Positions 16,120 through 24,926 of a DNA stretch of 24,926 nucleotides are shown one piece after another. This stretch comes from Thermoanaerobaculaceae bacterium (lineage in GTDB: Bacteria; Acidobacteriota; UBA4820). How positions within the stretch are numbered: position 1 is the first letter of the stretch; each line of letters begins with the position of its first letter. The stretch covers positions 1 to 24,926 of the forward strand of contig JAAZNT010000333.1 in assembly GCA_012798145.1 (NCBI GenBank). The letters are read 5' to 3'. Made by a program: the position numbers and the translations under genes. Under the pieces are notes generated by a model, which was given only the letters and a program-made list of their open reading frames with translations, searched no databases and was not told where the DNA came from.

Positions 16120-18352
16120 CTTTTTCTTCTCCTTTCTTGACTTTCTTTCTTTCTTCCTGTAGCCTATCATCGTAGTGGAATTCAGGCTTCATTAGCCTAA
16201 TGTTCCATTCAGGCTTAAGGAAAGTGAAGGTGGGAACAGCATTCCGAACGGTTTTTTTTACCAATGACTGCTTGTTCTTTACCACCTTCACTTTTCCATT
16301 GTAACAGTTCCAAAAACAAAATTTCCATAAGAAAGTTAATATACGATGACTGCTTTTAGTGGCAACTCTTCTCATTTCTCCATCCACCAAATATTTTACC
16401 ACTTTTTTGGAAGCAAAGCCACTTATGGGATTGATGATTTTGTCTTTATCAATTTGATAATTGTGGCTTGTTGAATTTTCTGAAGGCGAGTTTAATGTAT
16501 CGCTATATGCATTTCCCTCTTCATCTCTGTAAACAACGCCTTCAACCCAATCGCCTTTGAGCAATTCAGAATCAATTGACCTTATTCCCCAGTAGATTTG
16601 GGTCTGCCCTTCAGATATCGGGATTTCCACCCTGTTTGTCGTTTTTCTGTTGCCGTCTTTTGCTGTCGTGTAGGGAGGACCTATTTCTCCTATGTAAATG
16701 TCAGGTTCTTCATAGTTTGTCCCTGCATAAACTTCATAAGTCAGAGATGATTGAGGTGTTAAGTCGTCTCTGCCGTAGTTCCATTCAAGGATTATTTTCT
16801 CTCCTTCATCATATACAGAAACAACTGAAGGAGGCTCGGGTGGACTATTCAAAATAAGGCTCTCCTCAGCAGAATTCACTATCGCCTCTCCTGTGTAAAT
16901 ATCCATCGTCTTCACACCAACCGCTGCAAAGTCAAGTATCTTGTCCCCGTCAAAATCTCCCGCCGCAACAGCGGTGATTTTTCCATCAAGAATAAGTCCT
17001 GTCCTTAGAAGACCTCCATTGCCGTTGTTCTTCAGATAACAACTTTTATTCGCTTCTTCTGTCACACACAAAAGCCCAGGAAGCCCGCTTCCGTCAAGAT
17101 CGCAAAATACCACCTGTCTTACATTTGGAAGGGAAATTCCGCTTTCCATATAACCCGCCTCCCAGGTGTGAGCAAGAGGCCTTATTGAAATGTCAGATGT
17201 TGTGTCGGGCTTGAAAAGATATACCAAAGGATCGTTTTTTCCCTGCCTTCCAACCTCTATGTCCAAAAATCCATCCCCGTTGGCATCTTTTGCATCCACC
17301 GACGAAATCGCGCTTCCCGTCAAAATTTTTTCTTCTTCCCAAAGATGCAAATCTTCCTCTGTAGCGTAGAAGAAACTCAAACCATTTTTCCCGGCGCAAA
17401 GAATGTCCATAAGCCCATCATTGTTCATATCTGCCAACTGCAAATCATTAATGTCAAGTGAGGTGTAAATAACCTCGTCAAGGGTAAACCCGCAAGAAGG
17501 CTCATATTTTAAAATAGATATTTTGGTTTTTGAGCCTAAAACTATTCTCACCTTTCCATCAAGGTTTAAAGGAATGTAGCCGACCGCAAAGGCTGAAATG
17601 TCTTCATCAAGGTCAAAAGAGTAACCCAATTCAAAATGATCCCCATAATTCATTTCCGCCTGCAAACGCCTTTTGGAAGCGATTATTCTGTCAAGGTAGC
17701 GATCACCATTTAAATCAAATAATCTTATTTTGTCCCCATCACCTGCGGTTGTGCTCAATTCGGAGGAAGCGTTGACAAATGTCCCATCAGGGCTTGCCTT
17801 AAACAAAGCGTTTTGCACGACAAGGTCGTATGCGGCGTCTCCGTCTAAGTCTCCAACTTTTATGTCGGGTTGGGATAAATCTATTTTAATTGGTAAAGGA
17901 ATTATCTTCGGCTTTGGCAGAGTGGATCGTGGGGCAGGCGTAATCTCGCTTTCCTCATCATTTATCAAAGCGGAAACCCCATAAGTCAACGAACTATCAC
18001 TCAAGCATCCATTTGCGTCAAATTTGTATTCCGTTCCTCCGTTAGCCTTAATTTCACCTATCAATTTCGGATTTGACCTTGATTCACTTAAAATGTAAAT
18101 TCTAAAGGAGGTGTAAGCACAGGCACTTTGATCGTCAACGGTGAAGTAGATAGTGTCATTTGGCGAAGAATTGATGTCGTAGGAAAGACAGACAGTTGAA
18201 GCCCACAGCGGTTTTAATGGGATTTCAGGCGTTGCTCTTGCAACAACCTCTTCGCTCCAAGGGCTTAATATTCCCGTTTCTTCATCATAGGCTCTCACCA
18301 TTATTGTGTAATCCTCGCAAGCCGAAGGAAGCGTCAGGACATATCCATACAC
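16112..18352 (-). CDS. Downstream half of split RHS/VCBS protein (FN3, VCBS/FG-GAP), IS-altered C-terminus
   Basis: The frame starts right after the TAG ending the upstream RHS gene and is in the same frame. The GTG at 18352 is only nominal: it has no convincing ribosome-binding site and no signal peptide. Residues 1-40 (VLTLPSACEDYTIMVRAYDEETGILSPWSEEV) are the second half of an FN3 domain whose first half lies before the TAG. Another beta-sandwich follows, then a VCBS/FG-GAP propeller (about 160-475) with calcium-type motifs such as VGDLDGDAAYDL, LFDLNGDRYLD, LADMNNDGLMD, AKDANGDGFLD and AGDFDGDKILD, then an FN3-like domain (about 505-615). Authentic sequence ends near residue 669 (KSSH). 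The last about 77 residues are encoded by the IS110 bridge-RNA region. It is probably expressed only if the TAG is read through or is a sequencing error. Confidence 0.8.
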   Translation of the reverse strand: MYGYVLTLPSACEDYTIMVRAYDEETGILSPWSEEVVARATPEIPLKPLWASTVCLSYDINSSPNDTIYFTVDDQSACAYTSFRIYILSESRSNPKLIGEIKANGGTEYKFDANGCLSDSSLTYGVSALINDEESEITPAPRSTLPKPKIIPLPIKIDLSQPDIKVGDLDGDAAYDLVVQNALFKASPDGTFVNASSELSTTAGDGDKIRLFDLNGDRYLDRIIASKRRLQAEMNYGDHFELGYSFDLDEDISAFAVGYIPLNLDGKVRIVLGSKTKISILKYEPSCGFTLDEVIYTSLDINDLQLADMNNDGLMDILCAGKNGLSFFYATEEDLHLWEEEKILTGSAISSVDAKDANGDGFLDIEVGRQGKNDPLVYLFKPDTTSDISIRPLAHTWEAGYMESGISLPNVRQVVFCDLDGSGLPGLLCVTEEANKSCYLKNNGNGGLLRTGLILDGKITAVAAGDFDGDKILDFAAVGVKTMDIYTGEAIVNSAEESLILNSPPEPPSVVSVYDEGEKIILEWNYGRDDLTPQSSLTYEVYAGTNYEEPDIYIGEIGPPYTTAKDGNRKTTNRVEIPISEGQTQIYWGIRSIDSELLKGDWVEGVVYRDEEGNAYSDTLNSPSENSTSHNYQIDKDKIINPISGFASKKVVKYLVDGEMRRVATKSSHRILTFLWKFCFWNCYNGKVKVVKNKQSLVKKTVRNAVPTFTFLKPEWNIRLMKPEFHYDDRLQEERKKVKKGEEKDE
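16129..16134 (-). promoter_or_regulatory. Ribosome-binding site of the IS110 transposase
   Basis: AAGGAG on the minus strand lies nine bases before the ATG at 16119. It decides the start, since the upstream ATG at 16170 lies within the predicted bridge RNA fold and would add 17 residues rich in Lys and Arg that are not part of the family domain. Confidence 0.8.
16150..16335 (-). ncRNA. Predicted IS110 bridge RNA with target- and donor-binding loops
   Basis: The transposase leader folds on paper into two internal-loop hairpins. The 5' one (16297-16219) has a 15-bp stem GGAAAAGTGAAGGTGG / CCACCTTCACTTTCC with one bulged A, an inner GGT-A7-ACC tip, and an internal loop with AAGCAGTCAT on one side and TCGGAATG on the other. 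The 3' one (16215-16161) has outer AGCCT/AGGCT, inner AGGCT-AATGA-AGCCT, and ATGGAACATT and TACGATGA in the loop. The first loop matches the sequences flanking the element and the second matches the element's own ends, the order known for IS110-group bridge RNAs (target loop first, donor loop second). RNA ends are approximate, taken from the -10 box and the last stem. No transcript evidence is available. Confidence 0.82.
16338..16343 (-). promoter_or_regulatory. -10 box at the IS110 left end
   Basis: The minus strand reads TATATT three bases inside the left CAT junction (CAT-CG-TATATT). It lacks a good -35 in the integrated copy but gains TTGACA at 18-base spacing when the element ends are joined in a circle. 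Confidence 0.65.
16342..16355 (-). other. IS110 left junction: left target plus right donor
   Basis: The minus strand reads AAGCAGTCAT (16355-16346), identical over ten bases to the left-target guide in the bridge RNA (16273-16264). It overlaps TCATCGTA (16349-16342), whose reverse complement TACGATGA is the right-donor guide (16174-16167). The overlap defines the core region. Confidence 0.78.
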
Positions 18353-18355
18353 CTA
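18353..18355 (-). other. In-frame amber stop splitting an FN3 domain
   Basis: The minus strand reads TAG between …LNYAFDLGN and VYGYVLTLPSAC…. Both sides are in one frame and together make one continuous FN3 domain. TAG ends several intact genes nearby (nfo, the methyltransferase, BatDE, the M24 peptidase), so it is an ordinary stop in this genome. Confidence 0.9.
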
Positions 18356-21300
18356 ATTTCCCAAATCAAACGCATAATTCAGATCGGTATAATCAAAGAC
18401 AAAAGAAGAGAGAGTCTTATAGGAAAACTCAAAGGCAGATTTTAGGCTAAACGGAGAATCGTCGCTCATCTGCCAGGAAAGGAGAACCTGATATTTTCCG
18501 TCAACGCTTTGATGAAGGTCTGTGGCGGTTAGGTTGATAATCGGGCTTGAGCAATTTTCCGCTAAATAGTTTGCCATGACAGAAATCCGCCCTGAACCGC
18601 TTGTGGGAATTTGGTATGTCAAAGGATTATCAAAATAGCTCTGGGAAGAACCGCCATTTATGCTGATTGTCCAGTAATTAAAAGAATAGCACTTTTTTCC
18701 TTGGTAGCATTCATCTACTGCATAAAAAGTGACAGATTCTCCGTTGCTGTAGCACGATTTGTTGGGAGTTACTGTTGATCCACAATAATAATCTGTCAGA
18801 CTAATCGTATAACCACTGCAGGAGCTTTGTGAAGCGGTGAAATTTTTTCCCGTTTGATTGGCGCCGCTTATCGTTACAGAAATAGTTGTGGGAGAGAAAG
18901 TGTATCCGCTCTTTGAAGGTGTAACTGTGTATGTGCCATTAGCCAAGCCAGAAAAAGTATAAGTTCCGTTAGTTGTAGTTGTAGTTGTTGAAGAAGCCGC
19001 ACCGGAAAGTGTCATTGTTACGCCTGAAAGCCCTGAATTGTTGTAAGTTACTGTTCCAGAAATTGAATAGGTGGATGAGCCAGTTACTGTTGCCATCAAA
19101 GTGTAACTCCCTTCACTAACTCCGTCACAGCCGATATACATTGTCCCAGAAGTGGGATTGTTGATAGAAATTGATTCCTGGTAAGTCCCACTGTTTGTAG
19201 ATCGTCCATCAGAGGAAAAAGTTGTTGGCAACAAATTGTTTCTACAGTATAGGTCAATATTTGCTGTAAGATTTGTCAAAGTTATTGATAAATTAGACGC
19301 TCCTGACGGAATAGAAATTGAGTAATAATGGAACTGGTTTTGGCAAACACTGCCATTTACTGGAACTCCAGAAGAAAGCGCTTTAATGTTGCTTTCTGTG
19401 GCAGCAAAATCTTTGCCTGTTATATTTGTCCCGGAAATTGTCACAGAATAGCTTGCTGGAGAAAATGTGTATCCGCTCAATGAAGGAAAAACCGTATAGG
19501 TTCCATTGGGAAGATATGAAGAAGTGTAATCGCCATTTGAGTTAGTTGTAGTAAATTTTCCGCCCGCAGCGACCACAACCCCCGCAAGACTCTGGCAGTA
19601 GGCTTTGATATTTCCCGAGATAGTGTGGCAGTTCCCTAAAGTCCCAACAAAATCATTTAATGTTATATTGGAAGAGAGGTCAAAACTTTGAGAGGAAGAC
19701 GAAAAGGTCCAGCAAGCATCCGAACTAACCGTAACTGTGTAACTTCCGCTTTGAAGATTTGAAAATGAATAGTTGCCATTTGCATCTGAAACCGTGGATT
19801 TTGAAGCGGCTCCGCTTAAAGTAACATTAATGCCACTTATGCCCTTATAATTATTGTCTCTTACTTTTCCACTAACAGTGTAATATGTTGTTCCTCCACT
19901 GCAATTGGCTGTGAAATTAATTCCAGTTTTGTTGGAAGTGCTAATTGTTACTGTTGTTGAGGTCGGGCTAAATGTGCAGCCACTCTTTGAAGGAGTTACA
20001 GTGTATGTCCCACCAGCAAGCCCAGAAACTGTATAGGTGCCCTGACTATTCGTATCTACTGTCGTTGAAAAACCGCCACCGCTCTTCACCACTTTTATTG
20101 TCACTCCGGCAACAGGAAAGCTTGGCAGTAGGTCAGCAGATGATTCAAGTGCTATACTTTGTGTTACTTTGCCTGATATAGAGTATGTGCTTACCTGTGT
20201 TGCAGTAAAATTCACTCCAGTAATAGATGAATTGCTTATTAAAACAGATTTTGAAGTCGGATTAAAAGTATACCCTGTTTTGGAAGGAACAACGCTATAT
20301 GTGATACCACTTGAACCCCCTGAAAGAAAGAGCAAAGTGTAGTTTCCTGAAGAGTCAGTAAGGGCGGTAGAAACAGTTTGAGAATTTCGTTTCGCTTCAA
20401 GGACAACCCCTTCAACCCCTATTTGATTAGAATCTTTAACGCTTCCTGAAATTGAATAAAAAGAAACCTGACTCGTCGCAGCAACATTTGAGCCAACATA
20501 AAGATATGCTTTGTCTGTAAACGATTGGGATGAATTGTAATTTACAGCCATTTCTTCTTTGACTTCGCTTCCATCTCTCAAAAAATATCCGCAAGAAACA
20601 ACCTTTCCTGAAGTATCCTTCTTCACAACACCTATCCTTTCGTTTGAGGAGTCATAATAGTAATCTTCCCTTCCTGATGCGGTCGTTACATATTGCGTTA
20701 AATTAAGAGAATTGTAATTGATTCCAATTCCGCCCTGCTGTGTGACATTCCCATTGCTGTCATAAACATAATTTTCCACTGACCCATTTCTTAAAAAACT
20801 TGTTATGCGGTTGTTAGCCCCATAAACCGCAACAAAATTTGACGCTGACATATTTGAATTAGAAGTATAGCGACTTGTAATATTTCCATAAGCGTCATAC
20901 CCATAGGTGAAGCTATAATTAGAATCCTTTCTGACATCGGCTGAGACAAGCCTAAATGCCTTGTCATAAGTGAAAGTTTCTGTTCCTTCCATCCCATATT
21001 TGTCCATCTGCGTAATATTTCCAGCAGGATCATAATGGTAGGACGATATTCCGAAAAGCGTTGCGCCTAAAGAATTCTTTGCATATATGGAACTTAACCT
21101 TCCAGTAATGGTGTCAAATGAATATGTATTTTTCTCACCATTTGAATAAGTAAGTTGATTTATCGCCCCAGATGGATGGTAAGTGATTTCATTTACGCCA
21201 TTGCCATCATTATCAAACTTCCTTGAATTCAAAGCGCCCCTTTTGTAAGTTGAACTTATGGAATAAGTGGGATTATCATTCAAATAATGGCTTTCCTTTT

Positions 21301-24300
21301 CTACGAGCCCCATCTGGTTGTAGGTAAAAACTGTCTGCCATTTGACTTTTAGGGTGTTCTGCAATCCTGTATCCACATTTTCAATTTTTTTCCCTAATCG
21401 TCCGCCCCTTCCATCATAAACAAACTGTTCAACGCTATTCCATAAGGTGCTACCCTCATTCTTGCTTCTGGCTGTTGTCAATCTGCCTAATCCATTGGTG
21501 GAGAATGACTCATCGTAAACGAATTCCTTTAATATTGTTGTCAAAGAAGAAGCAACCTTTGAAATCTTTGTAAGCCTCCCTTTTACATCATAACTTTGGG
21601 ATATTTTGTAATTGGATGAAACGCCATTTTCATCTTTATACTCAAGCAAATTACCTAATGCGTCATAAGCATAATAGTTTATCGTGCCTCTTTCGGGGGT
21701 GAATGAAGTCAAAAGATGACCCAATGCATCATAAGAAAATGTCCTTGCTGGCTGACTTCCTATTTGTGCTGATATAAGCTGGTCTAAGCTGTTGTATGTG
21801 TATGTGGCACTCGCCCCTTCGGGTGGTATGACGCTTATTAGCCTTCCGAAAATGTCTTTCGTGTAAATCGTTGCCGAATTAATTAAACCACTTATACTTT
21901 GAATCCCATATATGGTCGTTGTAGTTATAAGTCCGTTGTAATCGTTTTTCGTCCAGCCTCCATCGGGCTTTAAGATATACCTTGTCCTTAAAAATGGGTC
22001 AAGATAGAGTGAACTGTTCTGCGGGAAAGGACTGCTGAATGTGGCGTTGCCGTAGGGAGAAGAAAATACCCCATAAGCGGTAGAATTCTTCGTCGGAAAA
22101 ACTATTGAGTAACTGCTTCCTGTTGCAACGGGAATATTTAGCGTAGTTGTCCCCATTCCACTGCTTCCCGGCCTGTATGGATATGATTCAAATACAACAT
22201 TTCCCAGTGGATCGTAACATTTATCTGTGGAACTCCAACTATTGTCGGGCATAACATTTGATGTCCTTATCAGTCTTCCTAAATCGTCAAATTCGTAATA
22301 GGTGTAAATGTCCTGGTCGCTGTTTAAATTAACAGTTCCGCCTGAAGGGCTATCTCCCGGAATTGAGCCTAACCCTTTGTAAAACTTTATAACATTTCCA
22401 ACGCTCCAACTTACACCATTATCCCTCGTTTTTGTCGCTAACGGATATTCAATTTTAGTCGGTGCTTCACCATTTGGCGGTGTAATTTGAATTATCCTTC
22501 CTATTGCATCGTAACTAAAGTTGGTAGTCAATCCATTCGCATCAGTCTCTGATGTTATCCTTCCCGTCAAAGAATTTATGAATCTTGTAAATTCGTAGTA
22601 ACTGAAGCCAGCCCATTTCATTGATGAAACTATTCCACCGCTGTAATTAAATGAAACTGAATAACTGTTTGAAGAGCCGCCGTCAGGATAAGTTTGACCT
22701 CCAGTGTAATCTATTTGTGAAATGTTGCCTCTGTGTTCGCTTGAATATGTTATTGTCGCAGTAGGGTCTGTTGTTGAAATTGTCACATTATCAACATCTT
22801 TATTATTTATGTTTATTGCATAAACCCACTCTCTTTTTTGGCTCTTTTTAAGAAGCAAACCAGAATTTGGAAAAGGAGGTTGATCGAGATATGACATTGC
22901 AACCGCTTTAAAGCCACCGCCCTGATTTGAATTTGCGTTAATTGTTGTTAATGATGGCTCCTGAGGATCGCCGGGATAGGCGGCTTTTTGGTCAATCACA
23001 GAAAATCCTTGAAATTGGATCGTATTTGCTTTACCATCATAAGAATTTATCAACCTGTCAATTTGGTAGAAAGAAAGAGTTTCATCCACCTTTAAATCAT
23101 ACTCCCTTACACTCGTTGAAATGAGCCCCAAGAGAGTTACTTGATCTTCTGAAACCTTTCCTTCTTTAGTGTATGTTAAGAGATAATGTCCAAAATCGTC
23201 ATAAACCTCATTCCTTGTTGTCTTTTCCCATAAGATGTGGCTTGTATCGCTTAATGAAGAAGCATTCCCATCAAGTTCCGCCTCGTAAACCTCCCTTACT
23301 CTAACATTGCCAACTGGCGTATAAGGGTTTCCTGCAAAGTATTCTGCAACGCATTTATCAGCATCTCCTCCATTTGAACTAAATTTCTTTTTTGAAACAT
23401 AAACAGCGTTAGTAAATGGATTGAAATTATCGAAAGGAATAGGCCATTGCGCTCCATTTGAATTGTACTTAACTACAGCAACCTCCATCCCCGCTGGAAC
23501 AAGCTGTCGCTGTCCCGAATTCCATTCATCAGCGTAAAAATAGAGCGTCTCCCTCCCATAAGGATCTGTCATTAATACGGGAAGAAGCGCTATTTGATCG
23601 CTTAACCCTCCTATCCACTTTGCCTGAGAGTAATTTCTTTGCCACTGCCATTGTAGTGTATTGTTCCCCACATATTCTCTCTTAGAAACTACACCGATAA
23701 AATCTCCCCATTGCTCCTGGCAATCCTCTGTCGGACAGGGTCTATATTTATATATAAACCTGTCATAATCATATTCTGACACTGCTCCTGTTGGATAGTA
23801 AACTTTGTAAAGAAAATAACCCAAATATCCACTTTGGGGAGACTTTGCAAAAAACCCCTGATAATCATAAAGCGTTTGAAGCCCAACAGGGTCTGTAACT
23901 TTCACAAGAAATGGCATTTCCTTGCTACCATCTGGAACAATGTTTTTTATCTGATATTCAAATGTCTCTATGCTTCCATCGGGATATTGAATTGAACTTA
24001 AAAGATTATTTAATTTATTGTTAGGTTTTCCAGATGTTAAATTGAAATTTATCACCCTTCCAAACTGGTCAACCACCTTTTTTATCGCTCCTGCGTAAGG
24101 TTGCCCGCTGTATGGGTCTGTGTTTGAATTTGGCGCATATTGGTAATAGTAAATGTTTATCTCATTTCCCGCTCTGTCTATAATTTTTGCTGTATAGTAT
24201 CCGTTGACAAAAGGGTTCTTAACATAATAAAAGCCATTATAATCAATAACTGGAACTATGTAACTACATCTGGGATTAACTTCATCTATTTCTCCTAATA

Positions 24301-24912
24301 ACTTCTTAGACCCATCCGGGAGATATACAGTCCAAAAGCTTTTTGAGATATCAGAATCATTTTTTGTAAATTTTGCCCTTATATAACTGCTGTCATTTGT
24401 GTAATACCAATTATCATCAACAGGATATGGTGAATTTGGTGGGTCATCATAGGGCTCTATACTGTTTTTAAGATGAAGAGGATGTTTTGCCCCGCTTTCA
24501 TCTATGTAAACCCAATTTTTTCTGTAGGCTCTAATGGTATGCTGTGGATCCTCCACAGACCCAATTTCAAAACAGATGCGTCCATAAGAAATGTTCCATC
24601 CGGCGCCAAGATAACTATGGGTAACCGTATCAATATCTGTTTCTGCGGTCAGCGGAGTAGAAGTGTTATAAACTCTTGTGAAGTTTAAAGAAAAACCCAA
24701 ATTTTGAGGAAGGGAAATAGAGGAGGAATGAGTTACCGTCAAACCTCCATTAAAACCGTTAACATATTCCCCGTTGCCAAAATTTTGGTATGACATTATT
24801 GGCTTGAACCCAGGTGAATTCACCGCAACTGGCATATACTCCTGTCCAAAGGTGAACATTGTAAATAAACCAATTGTTGTGATTATTAAAAGAAGTCTAT
24901 TTAATTTCTTGA
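18353..24912 (-). CDS. Giant secreted RHS/YD-repeat protein with Cna-like repeats and PPC domain, 5'-partial
   Basis: The open frame extends upstream of the ATG at 24859 to the contig edge and encodes KKLNRLLLIITTIGLFTMF then TFGQE. This is a signal peptide, so the true start lies just beyond 24912. Numbering from 24859, residues 1-1465 are RHS/YD repeats (for example YDALGHLLTSF, YDALGNLLEYKDENG, YDPLGNVVF) ending in AYLYVGSNVAAT. Carboxypeptidase-regulatory/Cna-B-like modules start near 1466, 1559, 1658, 1743 and 1929. A pre-peptidase C-terminal (PPC) domain lies at about 1825-1925, a Cys-rich module at about 2011-2100, and an FN3 domain at 2105 onward is cut by the TAG. It is likely exported as a surface or secreted shell/adhesin-like protein. 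No RHS-core DPxG motif or toxin domain is seen. Confidence 0.88.
18826..20465 (-). repeat. Intragenic repeats encoding Cna/carboxypeptidase-like modules
   Basis: Five modules of about 80-95 residues start with Y-[ST]-[IV]-S-G and share SGxYT...GxYTVTPSKSGxTFSPTS and an ending like ITGxNFTAT. DNA similarity remains visible between the copies near 18860-18945 and 19930-20010 (CTCTTTGAAGG-GT-AC-GTGTATGT). A PPC domain interrupts the array before the fifth copy. A run of six Thr codons (near 18975-18995) inside the last copy is a low-complexity spot. Confidence 0.8.
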
Positions 24913-24926
24913 GGGGGGGGGGGGGG
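24913..24926. other. Terminal poly-G run, probable assembly artefact
   Basis: Fourteen consecutive G end the window exactly where the RHS signal-peptide coding sequence should reach its start codon. Translated on the minus strand this would be a poly-Pro stretch in front of the signal peptide, which is implausible. No-signal poly-G calls are a known artefact of two-colour sequencing. Confidence 0.75.

Larger units (their letters stand above)
15106..16348 (-). mobile_element. IS110-family insertion sequence, complete
   Basis: A roughly 1.24-kb element with one transposase gene and a structured non-coding left end. There are no terminal inverted repeats and no long target duplication, as expected for IS110. 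The ends were inferred from matches between the leader RNA guides and the junction DNA. On the minus strand both junctions share CAT (16348-16346 on the left, 15108-15106 on the right), which must contain the crossover core. The left end lies inside the 3' end of the RHS/VCBS gene and the right end in a REP-like cluster. It is in the same orientation as the interrupted gene, so host transcription can read into it. All key transposase residues are intact, so it may be active. Confidence 0.85.

Noticed and set aside
16120..16170. Upstream ATG at 16170 as the transposase start
   Set aside because: It would add 17 mostly basic residues and lies inside the predicted donor-loop hairpin, whereas the ATG at 16119 has AAGGAG at 9 bases and begins directly at the DEDD domain.
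16120..16345. C-terminal about 77 residues of the 746-codon frame as authentic host protein
   Set aside because: These bases encode the IS110 leader with the bridge RNA stems and guides. The peptide is basic and low-complexity with no domain, and the natural host frame ends beyond the element.
15101..16355. Classical terminal inverted repeats or a target-site duplication at the IS
   Set aside because: None longer than the shared CAT was found, as expected for IS110.
18353..18355. TAG recoded as an amino acid (pyrrolysine or amber suppression)
   Set aside because: TAG ends intact, normal-length genes in this window (nfo, the methyltransferase, BatDE, the M24 peptidase). The nearby tRNA-Leu has anticodon UAG, not the suppressor CUA. 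Mutation or sequencing error is simpler.
24913..24926. Poly-G tract as a phase-variation switch for the RHS gene
   Set aside because: A G tract at the 5' end of a surface-protein gene could be phase-variable, but it coincides exactly with the contig end and replaces the start codon region, so an artefact is more likely without read evidence.

Overview
The window looks like one contig end from a low-to-moderate-GC, Gram-negative bacterium. The evidence is an Oar-like TonB-dependent receptor with an N-terminal carboxypeptidase-regulatory domain, secreted RHS/VCBS surface protein genes, and a BatD-BatE type protein. The receptor type is common in Acidobacteriota and related candidate phyla, but I cannot fix the phylum from this sequence. 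A run of 14 G at the right edge looks like an assembly or sequencing artefact at a contig end.

Layout. (1) 1-2957, + strand: 5'-truncated TonB-dependent receptor, closed by a strong terminator (2981-3007). (2) 13170 down to 3092, - strand: a tightly packed seven-gene operon with overlapping or abutting genes. In transcription order it holds a hotdog thioesterase, smc, a BatD-BatE fusion, a TPR protein with a decayed peptidase-like domain, a UPF0200-like P-loop kinase, an O-methyltransferase-like protein and endonuclease IV (nfo). (3) 13236-14417, + strand: an M24 metallopeptidase, diverging from the operon across an 8-bp perfect inverted repeat. (4) 14489-14573: tRNA-Leu(UAG) with a clear promoter, followed by about 530 bp of non-coding repeats: degenerate copies of the tRNA 3' half, then REP-like hairpins. 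(5) 15106-16348: an IS110-family element on the - strand. (6) 24912 down to 16346, - strand: a giant secreted RHS / carboxypeptidase-like repeat / PPC / FN3 / VCBS protein gene, split by an in-frame TAG and then cut near its 3' end by the IS110 element.

The most interesting system is the IS110 element. Its non-coding leader (about 16150-16335) folds on paper into the two-loop architecture of an IS110 bridge RNA. All four guide segments can be matched to the DNA: left-target guide to the left flank (10/10), right-target guide to the right flank (8 positions, one G-T wobble), left-donor guide to the right end (10/10) and right-donor guide to the left end (8/8). These matches place the element ends at a shared CAT trinucleotide. 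Circularising the element at that point would join a consensus -35 (TTGACA) at the right end to a -10 (TATATT) at the left end with an 18-nt spacer, as known for IS110-type circle junctions. Removing the element restores a stop codon seven codons further on in the host gene.

The operon mixes chromosome maintenance (SMC, endonuclease IV), envelope/stress functions (BatD/E) and small-molecule enzymes. The overlaps imply co-transcription and probably translational coupling, not one shared pathway.
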